This document shows, in pieces, positions 1-6,230 of a stretch of DNA of 7,902 nucleotides. This DNA comes from Actinomycetota bacterium (GTDB taxonomy: Bacteria; Actinomycetota; UBA4738). Below the pieces are notes generated by a model. That model was given only the letters and a program-made list of their open reading frames with translations. It ran no database searches and was not told the origin of the DNA. Location of the stretch: positions 1 to 7,902 of the forward strand of contig VAYC01000092.1 in assembly GCA_005885025.1 (NCBI GenBank), given 5' to 3'. How positions within the stretch are numbered: the first letter of the stretch is position 1; every line of letters starts with the position of its first letter. The position numbers were made by a program, and so were the translations under genes.

Positions 1-214
1 GAAGCACCTGAAGGGCGCCCAGGCTGTAGGAGGCGGAGCGGATCCCTCCTCCCGAGCAGCAGATCCCCAGCCGCCCGACATCCGGGTCTTCGAGGTACTG
101 GTCCCATGGGACGCCCGCCCGGAGGTCAGCGGTGTCGACGACCTCGGTGTACGGAGGGGTGGCCTCGGTAAGGGACTCGACCTCGCCCCCCGGAAAAGCG
201 AACCGTCGGTCCAA
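1..214 (-). CDS. Patatin-like phospholipase, N-terminal part (runs off left edge)
   Basis: Partial gene: 71 codons are visible, and the rest lies beyond position 1. Around residues 49-68 the protein reads LGICCSGGGIRSASYSLGAL, a beta-strand followed by a Gly-rich GGGIR turn (residues 55-59) and a helix. This is the oxyanion-hole motif that opens patatin-like acyl-hydrolase domains. The nucleophile GxSxG and the catalytic DGA/G would be further downstream, outside the window, so activity cannot be judged. The frame has no ATG or GTG after the preceding gene's stop (242-244); the first usable start is TTG at 214-212. It sits 4 nt after a GGAGG and 27 nt after the VOC gene, so it is probably the last visible gene of the msrB-VOC-patatin transcript. 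By family it would hydrolyse acyl esters of lipids. Membership is fairly certain, the substrate unknown. The first ~45 residues carry no recognised domain. Confidence 0.75.
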   Translation of the reverse strand, partial: MDRRFAFPGGEVESLTEATPPYTEVVDTADLRAGVPWDQYLEDPDVGRLGICCSGGGIRSASYSLGALQVL

Positions 215-218
215 CCAA

Positions 219-223
219 CCTCC
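219..223 (-). promoter_or_regulatory. Ribosome binding site of the patatin-like gene
   Basis: On the minus strand a G-rich run ending in GGAGG lies 4 nt before the TTG at 214-212. The spacing is slightly short. No other start codon exists in this frame between the upstream in-frame stop (242-244) and the conserved GGGIR motif, so this site supports the TTG start. Confidence 0.5.
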
Positions 224-241
224 CCCCGTCCGGACCCGAAG

Positions 242-676
242 TCACTGCAGGCAGAACTCGTTGCCCTCCGGGTCCTGCATGACTACCCAGTACTCGCCCC
301 GCTCATCGACCGGCCGGACCTTTGTGGCTCCTTCCGCCGCCAGCCGATCCGCCTCCTCATCGACGCGCCCCTTCCGCTGCTCAAGAGGAGTCCCGGGGCC
401 TCCACCAATGTTGAGGTCGAGGTGGACGCGGTTCTTCATCACCTTGCCCTCGGGGACGCGCTGGAAGTACAGGCGCGGGCCCTTGCCTTCCGGGTCCACG
501 ACCGCGCTGGCCGCATTCCACTGGTCCTGTGGAACCTTCCTGTCCTGCAAGAAGGCTTCCCAGGTGGCATAGCCTTCAGGCGGGTCCTGTAGCTGGTACG
601 CGAGTGCCGACGCCCAGAAGTTCGCCAGCCGCTCGGGGTCCGCGCAATCGATGACCACCTGCACGCTCGTCGCCAT
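242..676 (-). CDS. VOC family (glyoxalase-like domain) protein
   Basis: A 144-residue protein made of a single vicinal-oxygen-chelate module. The N-terminal IDCADPERLANFW segment (residues 9-21) is typical of the actinobacterial glyoxalase-like group, in which a beta-strand is followed by the 'DPxxLAxFW' helix. The middle repeat-like strand has RVHLDL with His85, and the C-terminal strand has QDPEGNEFCLQ with Glu140. His85 and Glu140 are the likely metal ligands. Members act as lyases, dioxygenases, isomerases or resistance proteins, or have no known reaction; nothing here fixes the substrate. The start is ATG at 676-674, preceded on the minus strand by GGAGGAGGG with good spacing. The open frame continues far upstream into msrB, but that extension is a frame shadow. 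It is probably cotranscribed with msrB and the patatin-like gene. Likely cytoplasmic: no signal peptide or membrane segment. Confidence 0.85.
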   Translation of the reverse strand: MATSVQVVIDCADPERLANFWASALAYQLQDPPEGYATWEAFLQDRKVPQDQWNAASAVVDPEGKGPRLYFQRVPEGKVMKNRVHLDLNIGGGPGTPLEQRKGRVDEEADRLAAEGATKVRPVDERGEYWVVMQDPEGNEFCLQ

Positions 677-730
677 GGGGCCCTCCTCCACGTGAGCCGA
701 CTCGAGGACGATCCCACAAGTGGCAAGGTG

Positions 731-747
731 CCCGCTCGGCGAGCGGG
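731..747 (-). terminator. Short perfect hairpin after msrB
   Basis: CCCGCTC (731-737) pairs perfectly with GAGCGGG (741-747) around a 3-nt loop, 9 nt after the msrB stop on the minus strand. No T-tract follows, so it may be a weak terminator, an mRNA 3'-end stabiliser or an intercistronic processing hairpin ahead of the VOC gene. The structure is seen directly; the function is inferred. Confidence 0.35.
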
Positions 748-756
748 GACGGCGGC

Positions 757-1158
757 TCAGGAAGTCCTGGGTTCGAAATCGAGCGCGCAGGAATTGATGC
801 AGTAGCGCTGGCCCGTGGGAGCGGGGCCATCCTCGAAGACGTGGCCCAGGTGACCGCCGCACCGCTTGCACGTCACCTCGGTGCGGGTCATCCCGTAGCT
901 GGCGTCGACGTGCAGCTCGACGCCCTCCCGATTGGCCGGCTCGGTGAAGCTCGGCCATCCGGTGCCCGAGTCGAACTTCGTATCGGAATCGAACAGCGCG
1001 GCGCCACATCCGGCGCAGCGATAGACACCGTCCTCGTGGTTGTTCCAGAGCGCTCCGGTGAAGGCACGTTCGGTCCCCTTGCGCCTGAGCACCTCGTACT
1101 GCTCGGGGGTGAGACGCTGGCGCCAATCCTGGTCTGTCTTGGGAAGCTCGTTGGCCAT
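757..1158 (-). CDS. msrB: Peptide-methionine (R)-S-oxide reductase MsrB
   Basis: A 133-residue stand-alone MsrB, which reduces methionine-R-sulfoxide in proteins back to methionine using thioredoxin or another reductant in the cytoplasm. The zinc site is complete: two CxxC pairs, Cys48/Cys51 and Cys97/Cys100. The SGTGWPSF block (64-71), GGHLGHVF (101-108) and the active-site RYCIN with catalytic Cys120 are all present. The position that is the resolving cysteine in many MsrBs (GCGWPSF) is Thr66 here. A further cysteine, Cys124, lies four residues after the catalytic one, so recycling may use it or act directly from a reductant. The ATG at 1158-1156 follows an AAGGGAAGGG-type ribosome site; the length is normal for the family. 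It is the first gene of the minus-strand group and reads away from the transporter genes. The longer upstream open frame is not part of the protein. Confidence 0.96.
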   Translation of the reverse strand: MANELPKTDQDWRQRLTPEQYEVLRRKGTERAFTGALWNNHEDGVYRCAGCGAALFDSDTKFDSGTGWPSFTEPANREGVELHVDASYGMTRTEVTCKRCGGHLGHVFEDGPAPTGQRYCINSCALDFEPRTS

Positions 1159-1363
1159 TGCCCTTCCCTTCCGGGCTGGATGGATGCGTAGGAGGCAGAT
1201 CTCTCCACCCTTGAGAACGATCAGTTCAGCGACTCCATTCCCTGGGAGCGGCAAGCTCGCCCGCCGGGCTGCTGCGTAATCCCTAGTAAGCCGGTAAGCG
1301 TATGCTCGGGTGAATCTGGGGGCCGCTGAGGGGCCGGCTCGCTCGGCCCGCGGGAGAGGTCGC
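1159..1363. other. Divergent intergenic region between msrB and the transporter block
   Basis: About 205 bp separate the msrB start from the chosen start of the first permease, and promoters for both directions should lie here. A TTGAGA at 1211-1216 on the plus strand resembles a -35 box but has no good -10 partner at 16-18 nt. TATGCT at 1301-1306 resembles a -10 box but lacks a -35. I see no convincing operator, riboswitch or small gene. The ribosome site at 1352-1359 belongs to the permease. Confidence 0.4.
1352..1359 (+). promoter_or_regulatory. Ribosome binding site that selects the permease start
   Basis: GGGAGAGG at 1352-1359 places its GGAG core 7 nt before the GTG at 1364. The longest open frame starts at GTG 1310 with no Shine-Dalgarno sequence. 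A third in-frame GTG at 1406 has GGAG only 2 nt away. This motif therefore favours 1364. Confidence 0.55.
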
Positions 1364-2347
1364 GTGCAGGTCGCGTCGGAACGCTTGATCGGAACGGGCG
1401 GAGATGTGCCGACCGAGGCCTCGGCTCGATCCGAGGTCGTCAGTCTCACTCCGGGCCAGATCTTCTGGCGCGAGTTCAAGAAGGACCGGCTGGCGTTGGC
1501 CAGCATCGTGTTCATCGGGCTGATGATCGTGCTGGCGCTCTCGGCTCCCCTGGTGTCCCGGTACGTGGCGCACCACCCACCCGGCCACCTGTATCTGACC
1601 GAGCTCAATCAGTTCAATCTCCCCACGGGGCCCAGCAAGGCCTTCTGGTTCGGAGTGGACGACTCGGGGAGGGATCTGTTCGTCCGCGTCCTGTACGGGG
1701 CCCGGACTTCGCTGATCGTTGCCTTCTTCGCCACGGGGATCTCACTCGTGATCGGTGTGACCGTCGGCCTGGTTGCCGGGTTCTACCGCGGAAGGGTCGA
1801 CACCCTCCTTTCGAGGTTCACCGACATCATCATGTCCCTGCCGGTCCTCCTCCTGGCCCTGGGGCTGGTGGCAGGGTGCGGGCTCCAGGCGCAGGGCTGC
1901 CTGGGCGGCCTGATCAAGCCGGGCCTGCTGCTGGTGAGCTACGTGATCGGCCTCTTCAATTGGCCCTACATCTCCCGGCTTGTTCGAGGCGAGGTCCTCC
2001 GGCTGAGGGAGAAGGAGTTCGTTGAGGCAGCTCGGGCGGCGGGCGCCGGCGACGTGCGGATCATGACGCGGGAAGTCCTCCCGAACGTCTTCGCCCCGGT
2101 GCTCGTCTACACGACGCTGATCATCCCCAACAACATCCTGTTCGAGGCAGCGCTGTCATTCCTGGGCATCGGCGTGCCGCCGACCACCCCGTCGTGGGGA
2201 AAGATGCTGTCGGACGCAGGGTCGATCTTCACCGTGGCCTGGTGGATGATGGTGTTTCCCGGGCTGTTCCTGTTCGCCACGACGCTGGCGTTCAACCTGG
2301 TCGGTGATGGGCTCCGAGACGCCCTGGATCCTCGAGCCCGGAGGTAG
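1364..2347 (+). CDS. Peptide ABC transporter permease, DppC/OppC family
   Basis: A 327-residue inner-membrane permease subunit of a dipeptide/oligopeptide/nickel-type importer. From the GTG at 1364, a hydrophilic N-terminus of ~42 residues leads into TM1 (about 43-65), as in OppC_N proteins. FGVDDSGRDLFVRVLYGARTSL (96-117) is the characteristic DppC segment before the core. The EAA loop that docks the ATPase is EAARAAGAGDVRIMTREVLPN (221-241), with Gly intact and Glu where His is usual. LSFLGIGVPPTTPSWGKML (264-282) and the terminal DGLRDALDPR (315-324) are further family hallmarks. About six membrane segments are visible. It is the first gene of the transporter cluster, 71 nt ahead of the binding-protein gene. 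The partner permease follows at 4387, and no ATPase gene is in the window. The substrate class (peptide or similar) is inferred from family only. The true start could also be 1310 or 1406. Confidence 0.93.
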   Translation: MQVASERLIGTGGDVPTEASARSEVVSLTPGQIFWREFKKDRLALASIVFIGLMIVLALSAPLVSRYVAHHPPGHLYLTELNQFNLPTGPSKAFWFGVDDSGRDLFVRVLYGARTSLIVAFFATGISLVIGVTVGLVAGFYRGRVDTLLSRFTDIIMSLPVLLLALGLVAGCGLQAQGCLGGLIKPGLLLVSYVIGLFNWPYISRLVRGEVLRLREKEFVEAARAAGAGDVRIMTREVLPNVFAPVLVYTTLIIPNNILFEAALSFLGIGVPPTTPSWGKMLSDAGSIFTVAWWMMVFPGLFLFATTLAFNLVGDGLRDALDPRARR

Positions 2348-2405
2348 CCATATGCGGTGACGCTGGAGTGTTCGAGCGATCGGAGCTTCCTTTACTGTCC
2401 GGGAA

Positions 2406-2412
2406 AGAGAGG
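2406..2412 (+). promoter_or_regulatory. Ribosome binding site of the binding-protein gene
   Basis: AGAGAGG lies 6 nt before GTG 2419. It puts the start directly before the Lys/Arg-containing signal peptide instead of at ATG 2368, 17 codons upstream, which would add a charged non-signal leader. Confidence 0.6.
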
Positions 2413-2418
2413 TGTGAC

Positions 2419-4298
2419 GTGATCAAGCGCTACGTCAGGGTCATCGCACTCGCGGGGTCGCTGGCGCTGGCCGCGGCGGCCTGCGGCGGCAGCACGGGGG
2501 GAGGCCCCAGCCCCACCCAAGGCGGGAAGATCCAGAAAGGTGGTGTCTTCCACATAGGGCTGGCCTCGGACTTCCATCAGGGCGTGGACCCCCAACGCGA
2601 GTACTACACCATCGGATGGGAGTGGCTGAAGTGCTGCCTGACCCGGCAGCTCGTGGGCTTCAACCTCTTGGGGCCGAACGAGAAAGGCAACGATCTGGTC
2701 CCCGACCTCGCCACCGAGCTCTCGCCACCGAGCTGCCCACGGCGAGCAGCGACGGCCTGACGTGGACGCTCCACATCAAGCCGAACGTCCACTATGCCCC
2801 GCCGCTCCAGAACGTGTCCGTGACTGCGGGCGACTTCATCCGGGCCTTGACCCGGGTAGCTGTTCCGGAAACCGCCGCACAGTATCCCTTCTACTACAGC
2901 GTGATCCAGGGCTTCGACGACGTGGTCAACGGCAAGGCCAAGTCGATCAGCGGGCTCTCGGCTCCGGACCCCCAGACACTCCAGGTGAAGCTCTCCCAGG
3001 GGGTCGGGTACTTCCCCTACCTGTTCACGCTCCCCGCGGTCTCTCCGATCCCTCCGAGCCCCACCGATCCGAACGCGCCGCTCGGCGTGGCCCAGGGCCA
3101 CAAGCAGAACTACGCGCCGTTCGTGGCCTCCACCGGGCCGTACATGTACAAGGGCGCGGATGGAATCGATTACACCCAGCCGGCGGACCAGCAGAAGTCC
3201 CCGGAGGGCTATCAGGCCGGGAAGTCCTACGTCCTGGTGCGCAACCCTTCGTGGGATCCCTCGACCGATCCCAATCGCAAGGCGTACGTGGATGAGATCG
3301 ACGCAACCGTCGGTGGGACCACCGACGACCTCCAGAACAAGATCGAGGCGGCTGAGCTGGACACCATGGACGCCTTGCCGAATCCGAAGGGCATCCGTGA
3401 CTACGCTGTCAGTGCCGCCCTGAAGCCGTTCATCCACTCGGATCCGACCTTCGGGACCTACTACATCAACATGAACCTGGCCATGCCGCCGTTCGACGAC
3501 ATCCACGTGCGGAAGGCCATGAACTGGGCGGTCGACAAGGCGGGCGTCCAACGGCTCGCCGGCGGCGCCATCCTCGGTGACATCGCCACGCACGCGATCC
3601 CGAACTCGATGCTGCCGGGACTCAAGGACTACGTCCCGTACGGCAACGCCGACGGTTCCCCCGATGCGGCCAAGGCCAAAGCCGAGATGGCCCAGTCGAA
3701 GTACGACACCAACAAGGACGGGGTCTGCGACGCCGACGCCTGCAAGAACGTGCTCATGGTCATCGACCAGACCGACCCCAACCCCAAGATGGCGGCGCTG
3801 ATCCAGCAGAACATCCAGGAAATCGGGATCACGGTGAACATCAAGCAGTTCCAGACCACCACGATGTACACCAAGTGCGAGGATGCGACCCAGCGGGTGC
3901 CGACCTGTCCGAGTGAGGGGTGGTACGCGGACTTCGCGGACCCCTACGCCTTCGTCACCGGGCTGTTCAGCTCGGTGAGCCTCACGCCATCCTGCTGCAA
4001 CGACTCCAACATGGGGGCCACGGCGGCGCAGGTCAAGAAGTGGGGCTACCCGATCACCGGGGGAACCCTCGGCGCCGACACCCAGCTGAACCAGTGCATC
4101 TCGGTGCTGGGTGACGCGCGCCAGACCTGTTACGAGGGCGTCGACAAGTACCTGATGGAGCAGGTCGTCCCGTGGGTGCCTTATCGCTTCGCCAACCAGG
4201 TCACCCTCACATCCAATCGCACGTTGAACTTCCACACCGACGCGTCGACCGGGTGGATCTCCCTGGCCCAGATCGCCCTGACGAACGGAGGGAAGTGA
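2419..4298 (+). pseudogene. Peptide ABC transporter substrate-binding lipoprotein (SBP family 5), frameshifted
   Basis: The gene codes for an extracytoplasmic solute-binding protein of the DppA/OppA type, but the frame is broken. From GTG 2419 a lipoprotein signal peptide (basic residues 3-7, hydrophobic stretch, AAAC with lipidated Cys22) leads into a mature domain that is in frame up to residue 101. There a 14-bp tandem duplication (2707-2734) shifts the frame, and translation stops at 2758-2760 after 113 residues. The rest, from about 2735 to the TGA at 4296-4298, is open in another frame and shows typical family features: LTWTLHIKPNVHY, then VTAGDFIRALTR, DDIHVRKAMNWAVDK, and a C-terminal PWVPYRFANQVTL. 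Removing one repeat copy gives one 621-residue protein, normal for the family. Ten cysteines besides Cys22 suggest disulfides. The gene sits between the two permeases. It may be a recent loss, a reversible length change or a sequencing/assembly error; the sequence alone does not decide. Confidence 0.85.
2707..2734 (+). repeat. Perfect 14-bp tandem duplication that causes the frameshift
   Basis: CTCGCCACCGAGCT occurs at 2707-2720 and again, identical and directly adjacent, at 2721-2734. The match does not extend on either side. Fourteen is not a multiple of three, so the second copy changes the frame. With one copy the protein reads DLATELPTASSDGLTW, which joins the two halves of the binding protein smoothly. 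Confidence 0.97.
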
Positions 4299-4321
4299 GC
4301 CCAGGGTCATCCCAACGTGGA

Positions 4322-4357
4322 GGCGGGAGGGGCCGATCGTCGGCCCCTCTCTCCGCC
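4322..4357 (+). terminator. Strong intercistronic hairpin after the binding-protein gene
   Basis: GAGGGGCCGA (4327-4336) pairs perfectly with TCGGCCCCTC (4340-4349) around a TCG loop. After a 3-nt bulge the helix continues with GGCGG (4322-4326) against CCGCC (4353-4357), about 15 bp in total. It lies 23 nt past the binding-protein stop and 29 nt before the DppB-like start. No T-tract follows. In importer operons such hairpins commonly protect the binding-protein mRNA and partly stop transcription into the permease genes; that role is inferred here. It could also work as a bidirectional terminator. Confidence 0.6.
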
Positions 4358-4386
4358 CATGAGGCCAGAGTCGGCCCAACCAAGGG

Positions 4387-5358
4387 ATGACTCGTTACCT
4401 GATCCGGAGGGTCTTCTTCCTGATCTTCGTCCTGTGGGTCGTCTCCATCCTCACGTTCCTGATCTTCGTCAAGCTCCCGCCCGGGAACCCTGCCATCCGT
4501 GCGGCCGGGCGGGTGCAGACGCCCGAGACGATCGCGGCGGCCGAACACGCCATCGGCGTGGACAAGCCCGTGTGGGTGCAGTACTGGCGGTTCGCCAAGG
4601 GTCTGATCCCCTACCCGGGACTCTTCCTGAACCGGCAGGTCTACTTCTCGTGGTCGAACTTCGAGCCGGTGAAGACGGAGATCTTTGGCCGGCTCCCAGT
4701 CACGATCATGTTGGCCGTCGGTGCAGGAGTGGTGTGGATCTTGATCGGGATCCCTATCGGGATCGTCTCCGCCATCAAGCGCCGGACCGCAGTGGACCGG
4801 GCCGGGATGCTCTTCGCGCTGTTCGGCGTGTCCGCGCCTGTGTTCTGGCTGGCCTACGTGCTGCTCTTCGTGTTCTGGTTCAAGCTGCACTGGGCTCCTG
4901 GCAGCGGAATCCCCATCGGCCAAGGGGTGTTCGAGGCGGCCCTCCATGGGCGGTTCATCCTGCCGTGGATCACCCTGGCCTTGACCTACTCGGCCTTCTA
5001 CGCCCGGATCATCCGCTCGAGCATGATCGACACGATGTACGAGGACTTCATCCGGACGGCCCGGGCGAAGGGCGCGTCTGAACGGCGGGTGATCATGCGC
5101 CATGGCCTCCGAGTGGCGATCACTCCGATCGTCACGTTGTTCGGCATCGACCTCGGGTACCTGCTGGGCGGGGCGATCATCGTGGAGAAGGTCTTCAACC
5201 TTCAGGGCGTGGGGCAGCTCGGGATCGATTCGTTGTCCACCAATGACTTCCCGGCGGTGATGGGCGTGACGGTCCTGGCGGCCGTGTTCATCATCGTGGC
5301 CAACCTCGTCGTGGACGTGATGTACGCCTTCCTCGACCCGCGGATCCGGTACTCATGA
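4387..5358 (+). CDS. Peptide ABC transporter permease, DppB/OppB family
   Basis: A 323-residue inner-membrane permease, partner of the DppC-like subunit. It has the classic layout: N-terminal MTRYLIRRVFF leading into TM1 (9-29), the 'LPPGNP' segment (30-35), a periplasmic stretch to about residue 100, then TM segments near 101-130, 137-165, 188-208, 247-268 and 288-312. The ATPase-docking loop is EDFIRTARAKGASERRVIMRHGLR (219-242). VEKVFNLQGVGQL (266-278) and the terminal FLDPRIRY (315-322) are family signatures. The start is ATG 4387; the AAGGG ribosome site is directly adjacent, closer than usual, so initiation may be weak. The stop overlaps the next start by 4 nt (ATGA), so the DUF1028 gene is probably translationally coupled to it. 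A hairpin separates it from the binding-protein gene. Substrate is unknown beyond the peptide/oligopeptide/nickel class. Confidence 0.94.
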   Translation: MTRYLIRRVFFLIFVLWVVSILTFLIFVKLPPGNPAIRAAGRVQTPETIAAAEHAIGVDKPVWVQYWRFAKGLIPYPGLFLNRQVYFSWSNFEPVKTEIFGRLPVTIMLAVGAGVVWILIGIPIGIVSAIKRRTAVDRAGMLFALFGVSAPVFWLAYVLLFVFWFKLHWAPGSGIPIGQGVFEAALHGRFILPWITLALTYSAFYARIIRSSMIDTMYEDFIRTARAKGASERRVIMRHGLRVAITPIVTLFGIDLGYLLGGAIIVEKVFNLQGVGQLGIDSLSTNDFPAVMGVTVLAAVFIIVANLVVDVMYAFLDPRIRYS

Positions 5359-6197
5359 CGTTCTCGATCGTGGCGGCCGACCCGGATGCGAACGAGGTCG
5401 GTGTGGCCACGCAGTCGAAGTTCCTGGCGGTCGGCGCGGTGGTCCCGTGGGCCCGGGGCGGCGTCGGCGCGGTGGCCACGCAGTCCTTCGCGGACGTCAC
5501 CCTGGGGCCGCGCGGCCTCGAGCTCCTGGAGGCAGGGCTCGATCCCCAGGCCGCGCTCGATCAGCTCCTGTCGGCCGACGAGAAGCAAGAGCTCAGACAG
5601 GTCGGGATCGTCGACGCCTCGGGCCGAGCAGCGTCCTTCACCGGCAAGGAATGCTTCGAGCACGCGGGCTCGCGCACCGGCAACGGCCACGCGTGCCAGG
5701 GGAACATCCTCGCCTCCGACGAGGTCGTGCCCGCCATGGCTGCCGCCTTCGAGCGGGCCACCGGGCCTCTCGCCGACCGAATGATCGAAGCCCTGCGGGC
5801 CGGGCAGCGGGCGGGCGGCGACCGCCGGGGCCAGGAGGCGGCAGCCCTCCTCGTGGTCAAACCGGGCGGCGGGTACGGCGGGAACAACGACCGCTACATC
5901 GATCTGCGGGTAGACCACCACGACGAGCCCATCGAGGAGCTGTCGAGGCTGCTCTCGCTGCACCGCCTGTACTTCGAGCGGCCCCACGAGAAGGACCTCA
6001 TCGACGCCGACCCGGCCCTGGAGGCCGAGATCAGGGCCCTCCTTACCCGGCTGGACCGTCTCGATCCAGGCAAGGATCTGTGGGAATCGCTGTCGGATTA
6101 CATGGGTTGGGAGAACCTCGAGGAGCGCTGGGCCGGCCCGGGCCGCATCGACCCGAGGGTGCTCGATTACCTTCGGGACCAAACCGGCCGCGACTGA
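5355..6197 (+). CDS. DUF1028 family (Ntn-hydrolase-like) protein with C-terminal peptidoglycan-binding-like domain
   Basis: A 280-residue soluble protein without a signal peptide. It starts MTFSIVAADP and continues with the family's VGVATQSKFLAVGAVVPWA (15-33) and GVGAVATQSF (36-45). The later blocks GGDRRGQ (154-160) and GGGYGGNNDRYIDLRVD (171-187) complete the DUF1028 core, whose fold belongs to the Ntn-hydrolase group; no reaction is firmly established. Residues ~220-275, with WENLEERW (252-259) and IDPRVLDYLR (265-274), match the small putative peptidoglycan-binding domain often attached to DUF1028 proteins. The gene overlaps the DppB-like permease by 4 nt, so it is in the same operon. 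A role in processing an amide or peptide brought in by the importer is a reasonable inference but unproven. It ends 33 nt before the next gene. Confidence 0.88.
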   Translation: MTFSIVAADPDANEVGVATQSKFLAVGAVVPWARGGVGAVATQSFADVTLGPRGLELLEAGLDPQAALDQLLSADEKQELRQVGIVDASGRAASFTGKECFEHAGSRTGNGHACQGNILASDEVVPAMAAAFERATGPLADRMIEALRAGQRAGGDRRGQEAAALLVVKPGGGYGGNNDRYIDLRVDHHDEPIEELSRLLSLHRLYFERPHEKDLIDADPALEAEIRALLTRLDRLDPGKDLWESLSDYMGWENLEERWAGPGRIDPRVLDYLRDQTGRD

Positions 6198-6230
6198 ACC
6201 AAGCCTTGCCCCGGGGGGCCGGGCCATCGC

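Noticed and set aside
766..786. tRNA T-arm-like GGGTTCGAAATC
   Set aside because: It lies within the C-terminal msrB codons, and no acceptor, D or anticodon arm can be built around it.
242..1126. Reading the VOC protein as a 294-residue product
   Set aside because: The extra N-terminal half is msrB read in the wrong frame. ATG 676 has a good ribosome site and gives the normal family length.
757..1608. Reading MsrB as a 283-residue product with an N-terminal extension
   Set aside because: The extension crosses the divergent intergenic region and lies antisense to the permease. ATG 1158 has a ribosome site and gives the normal MsrB length.
2348..2418. A promoter or operator before the binding-protein gene
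   Set aside because: The 71-nt gap shows only a ribosome site and weak 4-bp complementarities; no -35/-10 pair or clear inverted repeat.
2616..2735. ATG 2616 as a genuine start for the second half of the binding protein
   Set aside because: The first ~36 codons from it are out of frame with the family sequence (Arg/Pro-rich), there is no ribosome site, and the product would lack a signal peptide. The duplication explains the frame change better.
2604..4379. A 591-codon open frame on the minus strand opposite the binding-protein gene
   Set aside because: It is antisense to a gene with clear family motifs, is rich in Arg/Gly/Val/His/Asp as expected from a high-GC complement, and contains no recognisable domain. 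Long antisense frames are common at this GC content.
4207..6227. Long minus-strand frames opposite the DppB-like permease and DUF1028 genes (4207-5103, 5202-6227)
   Set aside because: They mirror well-supported plus-strand genes, have low-complexity charged or Ala/Gly/Val-rich composition and no motif.
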